This document shows, one piece after another, positions 23,210 through 33,690 of a DNA stretch of 64,000 nucleotides; the first letter of the stretch is position 1, and each line of letters begins with the position of its first letter. The stretch spans positions 14,807,714-14,871,713 of the forward strand of contig NC_053149.1 of NCBI RefSeq assembly GCF_016808335.1. Direction: 5' to 3'. The position numbers and the translations under genes were made by a program. The notes beneath the pieces are model-generated. The model searched no databases. It had not been told where the DNA came from and was given only the letters and a program-made list of their open reading frames with translations. This DNA is from Panicum virgatum. Its lineage: Eukaryota; Streptophyta; Magnoliopsida; Poales; Poaceae.

Positions 23210-23217
23210 GTTCCAAG

Positions 23218-24698
23218 TACAAGTAGGAATGGCAAAGAGGCAAAAAAAATTAGGTTAGAAATTATAAGTATTAAATAAAAATTAGGCTCATTATTATATA
23301 TTTTTAAGTCAAAGATAAAGTAGGGGCTGAGTGAATTAGGCTCAAAATTTGGATCGTAACCGTGATCCATTTACCACTTTACCCACCAAATTCTTGGCTA
23401 CATTCCAGGCTGGCAAATCGACCGTTCAAATTTGATTTGGCAGCCTCAACTTGCTGATTAGGGCCTTCAAGATTTGATTTGGCAGCCTCAACTTGCTGAT
23501 TAGGGTCTTGTTTGAAATATTAGCCCAAGGATTATTTGAGGGTTAATATTTAATTTTAAATTGATAGGTTAAGAATTATCCTAAGGTGGGATGTTTGGAT
23601 CTATGGGCTAATGTCCACCTTCTCTCTTATTTCCAAATTAGTCCATTAGCAGCTCTTGGAGGGGCTAAGAATTTTGGGACGGCTAATTGACTTTAGCCTA
23701 AAACTATACTATCTATTGAGGGATAACTTAGAGCTAAAAGGTGAGAGCTAAGAATCATTCTATGTATCCAAACAGAGTCTAGGTAGTGGTCCTTGTTGGT
23801 TCTCTCAAACGCATTTGTCTTTCTAATAACAAGCTTTACACAATAATAATTTTCAAACTATTCGTCCGATTGATAATTTGTTTAAATGATTAGATTATTT
23901 ACAAATAATTCTAAGATTCAAGGTCTCACTTGGCTATATTTCAGAACTAAAAATAGTAATGAGACTGGGAGCCGACATGTCATACTCAATATTTTAGTGG
24001 ATTTTGGCATGTCATTGATCCCAACACTCTTTTCACCTTTAGATTTTGCATTGGCTTAACCTAACTTTCACAAACCGAAAATTATCTATTTATCCCTATT
24101 TTATCATTATCGTAACTTGATCATGACAAGAATTTAGTTTGGTTGGAAATTGGAATGCTGGATGACAAACCAAACATGCCCATAATACTCTCAAGGATCG
24201 ACTGCTACTCTCCTGCAGTCTTGTACTCTTGTGAGTCCTCTCCCTCCTTCCCCCTCTCCGCTTCGCCGGAGATGGCATCCAGCGACCAGCGGGCTCGACT
24301 CAAACGACACGAGCCCCTCGGCCCCTGGGCGGCTGGGCCTCGACGGCAACGCTTCCTCCGTCCGATCTCTTCTCGGTCGCCGGGGCCTCACTGTCGCTGC
24401 GGGCTGCGGAGGGCCGCGGGAGATGGCATCCAGCACAGCAGCCGCGTGGCGTGGCGAGGGGGAGGCCAACTCCTCATCTGATATGACTGATACAGATCAA
24501 TAATTCATCTGACCTGGTTTTCTGTCAATTTTTGGTTTGTTCCTCCTCCAATGTCTGTACTGCCAATTCGTTACCCAAAATTTGCCTTAGCTCTACTGTG
24601 AAGTTTACACTAAAAATTCTTAGTTAGAATCATTTTTTTCTTGGTTGTGGTTTGATTGAACTAATCATTACAATGAAGAGTAAATTTCACCAGCGGTA
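23218..24698. other. NLR intron sequence with GC island, no gene recognised
   Basis: Mostly AT-rich DNA. A GC-rich island at about 24208-24490 has open frames on both strands and a duplicated GGAGATGGCATCCAGC (about 24267 and 24418). It may be a captured 5' exon, but I do not recognise a product. Confidence 0.4.
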
Positions 24699-24850
24699 TC
24701 TGAACTTGTCCCGAGTTCTCATCCCGGTCCCGGTACTCTCAAAATGCACATCTAGGTCTCTGAACTTGTCTCGAGTTCTCATCCCGGTCCCGGTACTCTC
24801 AAAATGCACGTCTAGGTCCCTGAACTTGTCCCGAGTTCTCATCCCGGTCC
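24699..24850 (+). repeat. 60-bp tandem repeat, about 2.5 copies
   Basis: TGAACTTGTCCCGAGTTCTC occurs at 24701, 24761 and 24821, exactly 60 bp apart and separated by ATCCCGGTCCCGGTACTCTC. The period is divisible by three, so the array reads as a repeating 20-residue peptide, but no gene contains it. Confidence 0.9.
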
Positions 24851-25197
24851 ATAAACTTGCTAATCTGTTTCATATAGGTTAAAACCTCCATAACATGCTT
24901 CCAAACAGTACGATTAAGTGAACTGATAGGTGGGGCCCATATGGCAGTCACACCTCTCCCTTCTGGATATATGTCCAGCTGCCCATTAGCTTTCGGGTAC
25001 TGCCCTGTAATAAGGTACAGTATAAGAATTTCGGGTACTGCCCATTAAATGGTAGATGAAAACAAGTTATTATACTGTACCTTATGACCTTTCCTTGGCA
25101 TTTTGCATCTAAGGTAGATGAAAACAAGTTATTAAATGGTCTCCAATTTACGTCTCCATAGAATGCCTGTTAATGTAAATGGCTTTTTATTTTGTAG

Positions 25198-26181
25198 ACA
25201 ACGACGTGGATGAAACAAGTCAGGGAGGTGGCTTATGATGCGGAGGACTGTATTGACATCTTCTGGTATCACAACGGCCACTGACATTGGTCGTGTTTGG
25301 TTCGCTGTGAAATCAAAATTATATAACAAAAAAATGTTCACATGGAGTACTAAATGAAATCTATTTGCAAAATCTTTTCAGGGATGGGTGTAACTTTTCG
25401 CGACGAATCTAATGATGGTAATTAATTAATAATTTGCTACAGTGATACTACAGTAATCATTCTCTAATCACGCGGTTAAAAGGTCTCATTAGATTCGTCT
25501 CGCGATTTACACGTGGGGTTGTGGAGGTGGTTTTATAATTAGACTTTATTTAATAATTAGTTGTCAAAAATGTAAAAAGTTTTCGCGAAATTTTTTTCAC
25601 GCAAAACCAAACACGGCTATTGTAACCATAATCGCATTGTGGGCTGGCTACACAAGATAATTCACCCCCTGAAGACACTGAGAGCTATGCACAACCTGTC
25701 CATCGAGATCCGAGACCTCAAAGCCCGTGCGCTGAAAGTGAGTGAGCGGAGGCTGAGGTACACGGTGGAAGCAGCATTTGGAGGTGCAAGTGATGTATAC
25801 ACAGCTAGCCGTTCTTCTCCGGACTATAATCACCTTGAGCGCCAGCTGCCTGCACTCAACATCGACGAATGCCGGCTCGTGGGGGTGACCGAGAAGACTG
25901 AATTAGTCATCAAGTTGGAGGATGGTAACTTGGCTCGCCTCAAAGTTGTCCCCATTGTTGGTTTTGGCGGCCTGAGAAAGACAACTCTTGCGGCGACTGT
26001 TTACAAGAGCCTAGCAATGAAGGGAATCCAGACTCGGGCTTTCCTAGCTGTGTCCCAGCGTTATGATCTTCGCATATTACTAGAATCTTTATTGAGGCAG
26101 CTCATCCGAATATCCTTGAGAGATCCAAGCTGCTCTAGGGAAGAAACACTTAAGGATCTCCTTAGAGGCATCGAGACAAAG
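25198..26181 (+). pseudogene. NLR pseudogene, second exon (end of CC, start of NB-ARC), split by a MITE
   Basis: After an acceptor TTTTGTAG at 25190-25197, the sequence reads TTWMKQVREVAYDAEDCIDI (an EDVID-type motif) up to 25281. It is then interrupted by the MITE at 25289-25618. Removing the MITE plus one ATT copy restores the frame, and the sequence continues RIVGWLHKIIHPLKTLRAMH to IEIRDLKARALKVSERR and the P-loop. An in-frame TGA at 25282-25284 lies just before the MITE and is independent of it. The P-loop reads GFGGLRKTTLA instead of the usual GxGGxGKTT, with Arg replacing the glycine before Lys. The exon ends IETK at a GTAATC donor (26182). About 20 residues normally found between here and kinase-2 are missing. 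Confidence 0.88.
25289..25618. mobile_element. Tourist-like MITE inside the NLR exon
   Basis: A 330-bp element runs from GGTCGTGTTTGG to CCAAACACGGCT with a 3-bp ATT duplication (25286-25288 and 25619-25621). The interior has the typical GACGAATCTAATGA and GATTCGTCTCGCG blocks. It belongs to the same family as the element at 45124-45466. Confidence 0.88.
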
Positions 26182-26998
26182 TAATCGGGTGCTCGTAGCC
26201 TAACAGGAAAAGGGGATGAATTAGACAAACTAAAAACATTAACCTCAAACTCCAACTACTTGTACATAAATTAAACTAAGATCATGCTATCTAGATGTGC
26301 AACTAGTATTTAACTAGTGTGAAAACCCTGATCCCAAAAGAATTATGCAACCTATAGCCAATCCTATCAAAATTCTACTCTAGAAAGTAAAGACAAACAA
26401 GAATTGCAATAAGTAAATGTGGAAGCTAAAAGAGGGATGAGAGAATGCAAACTCTTGACACGAGAATTTATCCCGTGGTTCGGTTAGCCATAAAGGCACA
26501 CCTACATCTACGTTGTTGAAGCACTCACAAAGAGTATTGCTTCTCGGCCACCAAGTCTCTTCCGTGAACACTCACGGTCACCTTGGCCCTGGGTTCCACT
26601 AAGGAGCTTCTCCACCAAGGAAGGGGGTCACCACGTCCCCCGCACAAAGCTTGTCGACGCCGCTCCACACCAAGCCGGAGGGTCGTTGACGTGCCGGCGA
26701 GTCACCAAGACTCCAAAGATGGCCGGCTCACCGAGATTTTCTTGTTGGCTCACTCAAGAACCAGCCACAAGGTACGACACCTTGCTACTACACTCACTCA
26801 TGAGCTATCCTAGCACTCTCACTTACAAGGATGTGCTAAACCTAAAGGATTTGATCACTTTGCTCTTTAGTTGGCTTGGAGATGTTCTTGGATGTGTGTG
26901 GGTCTTCTCTGAACTCCAGCAAATTTCAAATGACCGAGGGAACCCATATATATAGCCCTCTAAACGAAGTAGCCGTTGATCACTTTCTGCGTAGGGCG

Positions 26999-27466
26999 TC
27001 GGATAATCCGACTAGATATGTTCGGATAATCCGATCCCACTATGGTTCCCCCCATAGCCGTTGCAGTTTAAACCCTTGTTGATGTCATTCATCTGACGTG
27101 TTTATCCGACCCATGCCTGATCAATGCGTCGGATCATCCGGAGCTGTGCCAAATTTGAATTCCATCGTAACGGCCACTTATCATTGCCACTAACGATTAC
27201 TCCGACGCTATCCATGTCGGATCATCCGATCCCACAGCATGATTTCCAACCGAGAAAACAGCCTCTCTGCAGAATCACCCGAACATTAGTCCGACGTCTG
27301 TTTTCTTAAGGGTCGGATAATCTGATCCCACTGTGGATTCTCAGCCCCTGGAAACATGCTCTCTAGTACATCATCCGAGCATTAATCCAACCAGTGTTTT
27401 CAAGGCGTCGGATAATCCGGCTTCTTTGATGTGTTTATCCGACCTGAGCATTTCGGATTATCCGAA
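26999..27466. repeat. Dispersed 13-bp palindrome array TCGGATNATCCGA
   Basis: Seven copies of TCGGATAATCCGA or one-to-two-base variants lie at about 26999, 27021, 27129, 27217, 27313, 27408 and 27452, spaced roughly 20-110 bp apart. Several are followed by TCCCAC or ACCCAC. Each copy is a near-perfect palindrome. Confidence 0.85.
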
Positions 27467-27582
27467 CCCACTGAGAATTTCATGTTTCCTTGCTTCACTT
27501 GTCCAACTTGTCGCAGCGGTCATTTGGACACTCCAAATATATTCTATCTCTGTTTTTTCACTGCGACTTGATATCTCTACGG

Positions 27583-27673
27583 CGGGTTGGACACTTCGTC
27601 TCGACGGTGCATTGGACGTCTCGTCTCGACGGTGCATTGGGCGTCTCGTCTCAGTGGCGTATTGGACGTCTCG
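27583..27673. repeat. 25-bp tandem repeat, about 3.5 copies
   Basis: GACGGTGCATTGGACGTCTC units start at about 27603 and 27628, with a diverged unit near 27652 (AGTGGCGTATTGGACGTCTC) and a partial unit before them. Confidence 0.8.
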
Positions 27674-27800
27674 GATATGGTTTGGACGTCATCCAAGGGA
27701 CCTAAAGAGTCCTACAAATGTGATCTTGCAAACTTGTTAGTCTCATTGATTGTGTTGTCATACGATCACCAAAATCACTCGAAATGGCCTAAATGAGGCC

Positions 27801-28830
27801 ATGTTCGTTACAACCTGGCACATATCTGAAATCATTGGAAGATGCAGAGCCCATTTGGAGGACAAAAGGTACTTCCTGGTAACATCAAGAAATATAAGTT
27901 TCAAATACATGTTATTATCCTAGTTCGCTCTCCATTTAAAAATAGCTGCAGTTCGGGAGTTGATTTTTGTTCACAAAGATTTCGTGTCTTCCTTTCTTCC
28001 TTCCACCATGTACCTCTATTAATATTGGTTATAATGTACAAACAATAATAGCGAAAGTACTCTTATAAAAAATATCGTAATAATTTTTTTTCTTACTCCA
28101 TTTGTATGTATACTTGTATAAAATTAAAAGTACACAGTTTGGACAATAGGGATATGTACCTCTTTTTTTTTCCTTTTTTATGTTGGCATACAGATGCAGT
28201 TTAATTTTCTTATTCCATTTAAAAGTTTTCTCATGGTGAACACAAACATTTGTGTTGTCTAATCCTCAGATGTTTGCTTAAGTGCATCTCTCATAGAAAA
28301 TATTGCAAACTCTTAAAGCAGAGTTGTCAATATCATGTGGGACAAAGGAGCACCATCTAGAGAAAAGATATCATTTAGGATGACGTAGATTTTCCCAATC
28401 TAACATTTACTACTTTGCTTTAATATTTTTTTACTTTTAAAAAAAAATGGCATGCTGAATCAAATGCCTAGGTGTTTCTCGATTAGTTCTAATTGCAAAG
28501 ATTCGGCTTTGATTGGAGATACTGCACATCTGTATCTGACTCGTTCCAGTTATGCCAAGATAGGGTCAGATGCCATACCGTAAGGTAAGTCAAGTTGAAC
28601 AAACCTAAGGTTGCAGTTCCCTTGAATCAAGCTTGTCCTACTGCATTCCCCATTCTAAGTAATGAGCATCCAGTAAGATTTTGGAACCCTGACTACCATA
28701 AAAAAATAGATTTGACCCCATAAGACATGTATTGTTGTATGTGTGTTATAAAAGGTGAGTCCATAAGATTTTCTGAGGATGGTTCATCCATTGTCTAATG
28801 ACGATATAATTGAAAAAGAGATGTGCTACT
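27801..28830. other. NLR intron, AT-rich, no gene seen
   Basis: Only short random open frames and several T-runs. Nothing recognisable. Confidence 0.5.
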
Positions 28831-28997
28831 CAGTGGCGGATCCAGGTCACAGCCATAGGGGGGCTGAAGCCTTCTTCTCCCTCTTCTTCTTCTTCTCCCT
28901 TCACTTTCTCCTCCTCTAGCTCCCCTTGTTCTAATGGAGGTTGCAGCCCGTAGGGGGGGCTGGAGCCCCCCTAGCCCGCCCTGTGGATCCACCACTG
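28831..28997. mobile_element. hAT-type MITE, CAGTGGCGGA family, copy 3
   Basis: A 167-bp element starts CAGTGGCGGATCCAGG and ends GTGGATCCACCACTG. It is flanked by perfect 8-bp duplications GTGCTACT (28823-28830 and 28998-29005). It contains a CTTCTTCTT tract and a G-run, as in the other copies. It lies in the NLR intron, 116 bp before the acceptor. Confidence 0.93.
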
Positions 28998-29112
28998 GTG
29001 CTACTTGAAAATTGCTGCAATTTTTTTTGGGGAGAGATGAAGTCAAATCACCTGGTAAGAATTTACATGTTATTTGTTTGCTTGTTTGATAACCATTCAT
29101 TTTCAACCATAG

Positions 29113-29631
29113 GTACTTCATAGTTCTGGATGATCTGTGGAGTCCGGAGGACTGGGAGAACTTGAAGGTGGCTTTTCCTGATAATGACAAGCAAAGCAGA
29201 ATACTAATTACTACACGGAATCGCAATGTTGCTGAAAGTTGCTGCTCTGATTCCTATGATCTTATTTATAACATGGAGCCTCTACCCTTTGAAGAATCTA
29301 AGAAGCTATTCTATAAGAAAGTTTTTAAGTTGGATAAATGTCCTCCGCTATATCAGGATTTGGAGGTAATCTCTGACAGCATATTGAAAAAATGCAGTGG
29401 CTTACCTCTAGCCATAGTTAGCATTGGAGGAATGCTAGCTCGAACGAAAAATAAGACAAGGGCAGAATGGGAAAAGGTGTGTGATAGATTGGGTTCTGGG
29501 TTAGAAACAAGCGCCACAATAGGAGGAATGAGAAGGATACTCTCTCTTGGCTACCATGATTTGCCCTACAATGTGAAGGCTTGCTTCTTGTATCTGAGTG
29601 TTTTCCCTGAGGCCTACGAGATAAAAGAGAG
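29113..29631 (+). pseudogene. NLR pseudogene, third exon part 1 (NB-ARC kinase-2 to RNBS-D)
   Basis: After the acceptor CAACCATAG (29112) comes the kinase-2 box YFIVLDDLWSPEDWENLKVA. RNBS-B (SRILITTRNRNVAESCC), GLPL (KCSGLPLAIVSIGG) and RNBS-D (ACFLYLSVFPEAYEIKE) follow. The reading frame is clean across 170 codons. It is cut at GAGAG (29627-29631) by the LTR element that starts at 29632. Splicing from 26181 to 29113 is in phase (AA|G), but the segment usually joining RNBS-A to kinase-2 is absent. Confidence 0.9.
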
Positions 29632-30208
29632 TGTTGACGACCAAAATTGGCAGCAGACTAGACCAACCGGTCTGACTGGTCGCCCCAGGCGGTCTGACTG
29701 GTCTGTGACGATGTAGCCGATCCGGTAGGAGCCGACCGGTCTGACTGGTCCAAACAGAGTCCGAGTACAACTAGAGATTTTCATAGATTTAGATCTTGTA
29801 ATAGGATTTCTTGCGGGACCCTATAAATATAAAGGGTCACGGCCGATTGAGATCCAATCGATCAAAAAACACATCAATACATTACTTTTATTTATGTTTA
29901 TTGTTTCTATTTTTATCTCCAAACCCTAGCTCCTTCCAACCCTTTTCTGCTGTTCTTCCTTCGTCTCTGCGACGTCTGAAGGCGTTCTAGGTGGCCTGCC
30001 GATCCTAGAACAACCCTACGTGCGCCTGCCCTGACGGGGTCCCTCCCGGGCGAGCGTTCGTCGGACTTCGCCGTTCTTCACCGGCGAACCGGTCTGACCG
30101 GTCATCCTGACCGGTCTTACCGCTTTGAGCATCGGCGCCACATCTGTGCCGTCACTCGCTGCACGATCGTGCGCATTTGTGTGTGTTGGCCCTAATTTTG
30201 CACCAACA
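29632..30208 (+). repeat. 5' LTR of the gag-only element
   Basis: 577 bp, TG..CA ends, with CCTATAAATATAAAGGG as a likely TATA region near 29821. It carries several GACCGGT-type motifs. It differs from the 3' LTR by substitutions and by indels in the CCGGTCTGACCGG stretches; the 3' LTR has an additional ACAAGTCCACCC. Confidence 0.93.
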
Positions 30209-30280
30209 TAATTTTGGCGACTCCGCTGGGGAAGAAAGATCTTGTTTGTAAAACCGATCTAATCTACTCCATATACTACC

Positions 30281-32947
30281 ATGGTGAAGCTGTCAGATCC
30301 CGGTGAGATCAACGTTAATAATATCAACAGGTCGTCTGTTGATGAGTTGCCGCCCGAGGATCGTCAAGTTTATGAAGCCTTCATCAAGGAATGCGAAGAG
30401 GAGAACACACGGCGCAAAGGAAAAGAAATCGAAGAAAAGCGTCGGTGGTTCTTGTCTCACTTCTCCAAGAATCGGAAGGGTGATGTCTCCAAAGACAAGG
30501 AGGTGGTTATTCTTTTAGATGAGGAGGAGCAGGCCAAATCTAACACCAATGTAAGTGCTGCAACATCGCCCATTACTTTGGAGCAAATTAGTCAATTGGT
30601 GGTTAGTGGTCAAGAAAAGATTATTGCTATTGTTCAAAATATGATTGATAAATCATTAGGCAAGCAACCTTTGATTGATGATAGTGGTACTCCTAGACCT
30701 AATATTGATGGCACTTTTTATCATAATACTATGTATCTTGAATCATCGGCAACACATGCGCCCCAATACGACATGCCGATGAATTTTTATGGTCAGAGAA
30801 CTCCAGAGCAGTATCACACGCATGGAGCGGTCGGACCGGTCATGGAGGACCGGTTCCAACCGGTCCGACCGGTTCTGGAGCTTTAGTTACATATCCATCG
30901 TCTCCTGAACCAATTACTAGTGTACCTTATGTTTCGGCTGGCTTTAGCCGAATGAATAATTCGTACACTATGCCTCCTCGGGGTTCAGGTTATTCATATG
31001 GTACAATGCCAAATAATGGACATTTACAGCAAATACCATATACACAACCGAATCATATACCGCATGTGCCGAATAGATCTAATACCAATGTTCAAAGGCC
31101 AAATGATTCTTATTTTAATCAAATACGTGAGAAGCATAAGAAAGATTTGGCTGTTATGTTTAAAGAAACTTTCGGCGTAGAATTGAAGGACAAAACTCTA
31201 GTCTGTCAAAAGTCTTATCCGGAGAGTTTTGATTCTATTCCATATCCTCAGAATTTTAGAGTACCAAAATTTATTAAATTCATTGGAGAGGATAGTAGAA
31301 CTACATGTGAGCATGTTAGTCAGTTTAATGCACAAATGGGAATTTATGGGAGTCTTGATCATTTGAAAATTAGAATGTCCCCTTTGTCTTTATCTGGCAC
31401 TGTTTTTTCATGGTTTTCGGCATTAACTCCTAATTCTGTGCAAACTTGGTCTCAATTAGAGCGTAAATTTCATGATCATTTTTATAATGGTAAAAATGAG
31501 TCGAGGCTATGTCATTTAACATCGGTTAAGCAAAGCATGATGAGTCTGTTGCTGAATTTATTAGAAGATTTAGAGATACAAAAAACCGATGTTATAGCTT
31601 GGTTATTTCTGAAAAGGATCTTGCCGAATTAGCTCTTAATGGTTTGATATCTCATATTAAAGAAAAATTAGAAGGATATGAGTTTCTAACTGTTAATCAA
31701 GTGTTGCAGAGGGCTTTGACTCAAGAATGCCGAAGCAAAGAGTCTAAGTGTAAATATGATCGTCTTGGTATGCATATGATTCATGGTGATTCTTCAGACG
31801 TTGAGAATAGTGAGGTTTATGCTGCTGAATTTGTGTGGTCACCTAGCGATAAACCTAGCACTTGTACTTCTTTAAAGCTGATTCCAAAAAAATCGGCATG
31901 ATGAAGTTAAATACACTTTCGATGTGTCTAAGTGTGATAGAATCTTTGATGAATTAGCAAGGCTTGGAAAGATTAAGTTCTCTCACACTATTCCATCGGT
32001 AGATGAGTTGAAGAGGCGTGCTTATTGTAAATTGCATAATACCTTCTCTCATACTACAAATAATTGCAATGTTCTTCGTAGACAAATACAATCGGCCATA
32101 GACGAAGGACGATTAGTTATTTCTGGAATGCAAGTCGATCAAAATCCTTTTCCAATGCATACACATGTGCTTGAGTTGAAAAATCCCAAAGTTTTAATTC
32201 GGCCTAATCAAGCCGAATCAACAAAGGAAAAAAACGTGATCATTGGAGAAGAGAGACTTGAGAAGAAGATGCAGCAGAACAAAACCTCTCGAGATCCTTC
32301 AACGCTCGGAGGGGGGGCAAGACAAAAGGAAGACCGACAACAAGTCTACCAGTCTGACCGGTTCCAGAGGCAGTCTGACCGGTACGACCGGTTTGACCGG
32401 TACGAAGACCGGTCTGACCGGTGCGTGCAGAGAATCTGGGAGTTTCTCCAGAAACAAGACAAGGCCGAGTTTTAAAGAACTCTTGGCTAAGTATGAGAAG
32501 CAAGAAGTTATTCGGAAGAAGAAGAAGCGATCAGATGAAGCTAAGGATGTGAGCTTATCGTTAAAACTTCAAGAGCAATCGGTTTGTTGTTCACATCAAA
32601 ATAATTGTTATGGGCCGTTTACTCCCTGGTTTCATCCTTATTTTTATACGCCTATGGATTATAGTAGGATGCATATGCAATCATATTATATTCAATTTCC
32701 TCCTATGTATCCAAATTATGCTTCACCACAAAGACCGATTGTTGCTAGCAATGATCTGGTCAAAAGAGACTTTAATTGCAGCAAAGAAGACGTGAGACAA
32801 GATTCAAAATATTTACAGCCGAGGTGGTGTACCTCAGGCTTGTCTCATACCCAAAAGCGAAGATTGCATCGTTTACGCAAACAAGAAATGATGGGGCAAG
32901 AAGTGGAGGTCAAGCCAACAAAGCCAATAGCCATGGAGAAAGTTTAG
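30281..32947 (+). pseudogene. gag of the Ty3/gypsy-type element, frameshifted
   Basis: The start ATG is at 30281 in good context (ACCATGG). The capsid-like retrotransposon gag domain spans about 31240-31740 (FRVPKFIKFIGEDSRTTCEH; GTVFSWFSALTPNSVQTWSQ; LNGLISHIKEKLEGYEFLTV). A zinc-binding segment follows (YCKLHNTFSHTTNNCNVLRR, about 32023), and the tail is Arg/Asp-rich. At least four frame changes (near 30890, 31590, 31905 and 32330) mean it is not translated intact. In the tail, CCGGT-containing repeats encode a run of alternating Asp-Arg residues (32340-32420). Confidence 0.88.
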
Positions 32948-33123
32948 AGACCGAAGCAAATTGATTCATCATCAACTTGAAGAAAAGCAAGACATGGCCG
33001 ATAATTTTTATCGCTCTTAGCACAAAAAATGGCCGATGTATCGTTGATCATCGCCTTTAGACAATTTTGGTCCAGAAGAGTATTCTTTGGCACGCAAGTT
33101 TTGCCAAAGAACAGGGGGGCATA

Positions 33124-33690
33124 TGTTGACGACCAAAATTGGCAGCAGACCAACCGGTCTGACCGGTCGCCCCAGACGGTCTGACTGGTCTATGACTATG
33201 TAGCCGATCCGGTCTGACCGGTCCAAGCAGAGTCCGAGTACAACTAGAGATTTTCATAGATTTAGATCTTGTAATAGGATTTCTTGCGGGACAAGTCCAC
33301 CCACCCTATAAATATAAAGGGCCACGGCCGATTGAGATCCAATCGATCAAAAAACACATCAATACATTACTTTTCTTTATGTTTATTGTTTCTATTTTTA
33401 TCTCCAAACCCTAGCTCCTTCCAACCCTTTTCTGCTGTTCTTACTTCGTCTCCGCGACGTCTGAAGGCGTTCTAGATGGCCTGCCGATCCTAGAACAACC
33501 CTACGTGCGCCTGCCCTGACGGAGTCCCTCCGGGCGAGCGTTCGTCGGACTTCGCCGTTCTTCGCCGGCGAACCGATCTGACCGGTCATCCTGACCGGTC
33601 TGACCGCCATGAGCATCGGCATCGCATCTGTGCCGTCGCTCGTTGCACGATCGGGCGCATTTGTGTGTTGACCCTAATTTTGCGCCAACA
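33124..33690 (+). repeat. 3' LTR of the gag-only element
   Basis: 567 bp, starting TGTTGACGACC and ending TTTTGCGCCAACA. It is followed by the GAGAG duplication and then directly by NLR coding sequence. Confidence 0.93.

Larger units (their letters stand above)
26182..27800. mobile_element. LTR-like insertion in the NLR intron (probable solo LTR or fragment)
   Basis: Sequence from about GGGTGCTCGTAGCC (26188) to about GGCCATGTTCGTTACAAC (27815) resembles long grass LTRs. It includes the block ACGAGAATTTATCCCGTGG, CACTCACAAAGAGTATTGC and CCAAGCCGGAGGGTCG, and it has no coding domain. It carries a palindrome array and a 25-bp tandem repeat, listed separately. Exact ends and target duplication were not established, and orientation and superfamily are unresolved. 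Confidence 0.5.
29632..33690 (+). mobile_element. Non-autonomous Ty3/gypsy-type LTR element (gag only)
   Basis: A complete 4059-bp insertion bounded by LTRs (29632-30208 and 33124-33690) and by perfect 5-bp duplications GAGAG (29627-29631 and 33691-33695). The LTRs begin TGTTGACG and end CCAACA. A primer-binding-site-like TGGCGACTCCGCTGGGGA follows the 5' LTR. A purine tract (AGAACAGGGGGG, about 33108-33119) precedes the 3' LTR. Only gag-like sequence is present; protease, RT, RNase H and integrase are missing, so it would need proteins from another element. Confidence 0.93.
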
